A DNA stretch of 5,280 nucleotides, taken from the NCBI GenBank assembly GCA_017609145.1, contig JAFCEM010000049.1:1-5280 (forward strand). Direction: 5' to 3'. This document shows, one piece after another, positions 4,707 to 5,280 of this stretch. Origin of the DNA: Candidatus Aenigmatarchaeota archaeon (lineage in GTDB: Archaea; Aenigmatarchaeota; Aenigmatarchaeia; QMZP01). The notes beneath the pieces are model-generated. The model searched no databases and was not told where the DNA came from. It saw nothing but the letters and a program-made list of their open reading frames with translations. The position numbers were made by a program, and so were the translations under genes. Each line of letters begins with the position of its first letter. Within the stretch, counting starts at the first letter, position 1.

Positions 4707-5280
4707 TTATGTCACCTTAGCGCAAATAATGTATATGGTTCCGCAATCTCTCCTGTTTCCAGAAGCATCCACGCATGCCACTCTCCACGTATCAGAGTCA
4801 ATGGGTCTGCTTTCCCTTATTGACCCCGGAGCATCAGTATATGTGCCGCCGCTGAGTATCTTATATGCATTAGAACAGCTGCAATCTGAATAATCCGAAC
4901 CTGCAGAGTAAGCGCATGTTTCTATTGTGTGTTCAATACTTATGAAACCAGTAACATCAAAATCGTCGTTTACTGTAAGCGTAGCGTCTTCGGGGTCTTC
5001 CAGTGTATTGCACTGGATTGTATTTGCATCCATTATGTTATAATCATCCAAATCAATGTTCCCGTCCATGTTTATGGCATTGAACTGCCCCGTACCCGCA
5101 ACATCCAACATCGCCCCCGGATTCGTCGTCCCGATGCCGACTTTGCCGCCGTTTAATGACATCACATGTTTCGTTCCAATTGTATTGACAGCGTCAGTTC
5201 CGGAATCCCAAACATAAAAATCAATAGAATTACCAGCATCTGCACCGCTGTTATGACGTGTCTTGATGGCATGTGAATAG
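4707..5280 (-). CDS. Tail-fibre/adhesin-like secreted protein, C-terminal 190 residues (start beyond window)
   Basis: The minus-strand frame stays open from the stop at 4707 to the window edge, so this is the C-terminal end of a longer protein. The GTG at 5165 and the ATG beside it lie inside a conserved motif and are unlikely starts. The first part reads HAIKTRHNSG, then IDFYVWDSGTDAV, then KVGIGTTNPGAMLDVAG. This GIGTT-x-P-G-x-x-LDV pattern is typical of phage tail fibres and of large bacterial and archaeal stalk-like surface proteins. An Asp/Asn-rich stretch (NIDLDDYNIMDANTIQCNT) looks like a beta-stem. The last roughly 75 residues form a separate domain with six Cys (ETC, SDCSC, VAC, RDC, IIC) plus LSGGTY, SRPIDSDTW and IYIICA, resembling small secreted domains that end in an AICA-like strand. 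The next gene, same strand, is also a surface protein. Whether this one is host adhesin or prophage remnant is undecided. Confidence 0.85.
   Translation of the reverse strand, partial: YSHAIKTRHNSGADAGNSIDFYVWDSGTDAVNTIGTKHVMSLNGGKVGIGTTNPGAMLDVAGTGQFNAINMDGNIDLDDYNIMDANTIQCNTLEDPEDATLTVNDDFDVTGFISIEHTIETCAYSAGSDYSDCSCSNAYKILSGGTYTDAPGSIRESRPIDSDTWRVACVDASGNRRDCGTIYIICAKVT

Noticed and set aside
5160..5165. GTG or ATG as the start of the tail-fibre-like gene
   Set aside because: The frame continues open to the window edge and encodes recognisable family sequence upstream of these codons.

Overview
The window is archaeal chromosomal DNA. The evidence is a clamp-loader small subunit of the archaeal RfcS type, a CDP-archaeol synthase (the enzyme that activates archaeal ether lipids), and a tRNA gene interrupted by an intron with a textbook bulge-helix-bulge splicing motif. 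The lineage cannot be fixed from the sequence. A bacterial-type zinc-LID adenylate kinase, large secreted Ig-like and tail-fibre-like proteins, and a non-canonical tRNA intron would fit a DPANN-type or other uncultivated archaeon (inference). The presence of carS suggests that it makes its own lipids.

Layout. Bases 1-2125 (+) hold a tightly packed operon: rfcS (5' end cut by the window), adk and tmk, joined by two ATGA stop/start overlaps. It couples replication clamp loading with nucleotide phosphorylation. Facing it, with 21 bp of 3' overlap, is carS on the minus strand (2105-2638). A 47-bp spacer separates carS from a divergent plus-strand tRNA-Ala(CGC) gene at 2686-2909.

The tRNA is the main find. 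Read contiguously, its 3' half is missing. The matching T-stem strand, an acceptor strand with a G3:U70 pair, and the A73 discriminator lie 152 nt further on. The junction forms a perfect BHB (4-bp core helix, two 3-nt bulges, 5-bp intron helix), which places the intron between tRNA positions 59 and 60 in the T-loop. The intron is unusually long and full of inverted repeats. Some of these are mutually exclusive, including one hairpin that would cover the 5' splice site.

From 2910 to the window end everything is on the minus strand. First comes a 572-residue type I membrane protein, with a signal peptide, Ig-like ectodomain bearing 11 N-glycosylation sequons, one membrane helix and a very basic coiled-coil cytoplasmic tail. 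Then comes the C-terminal part of a tail-fibre/adhesin-like protein whose start lies beyond base 5280. These two probably belong to the cell surface.
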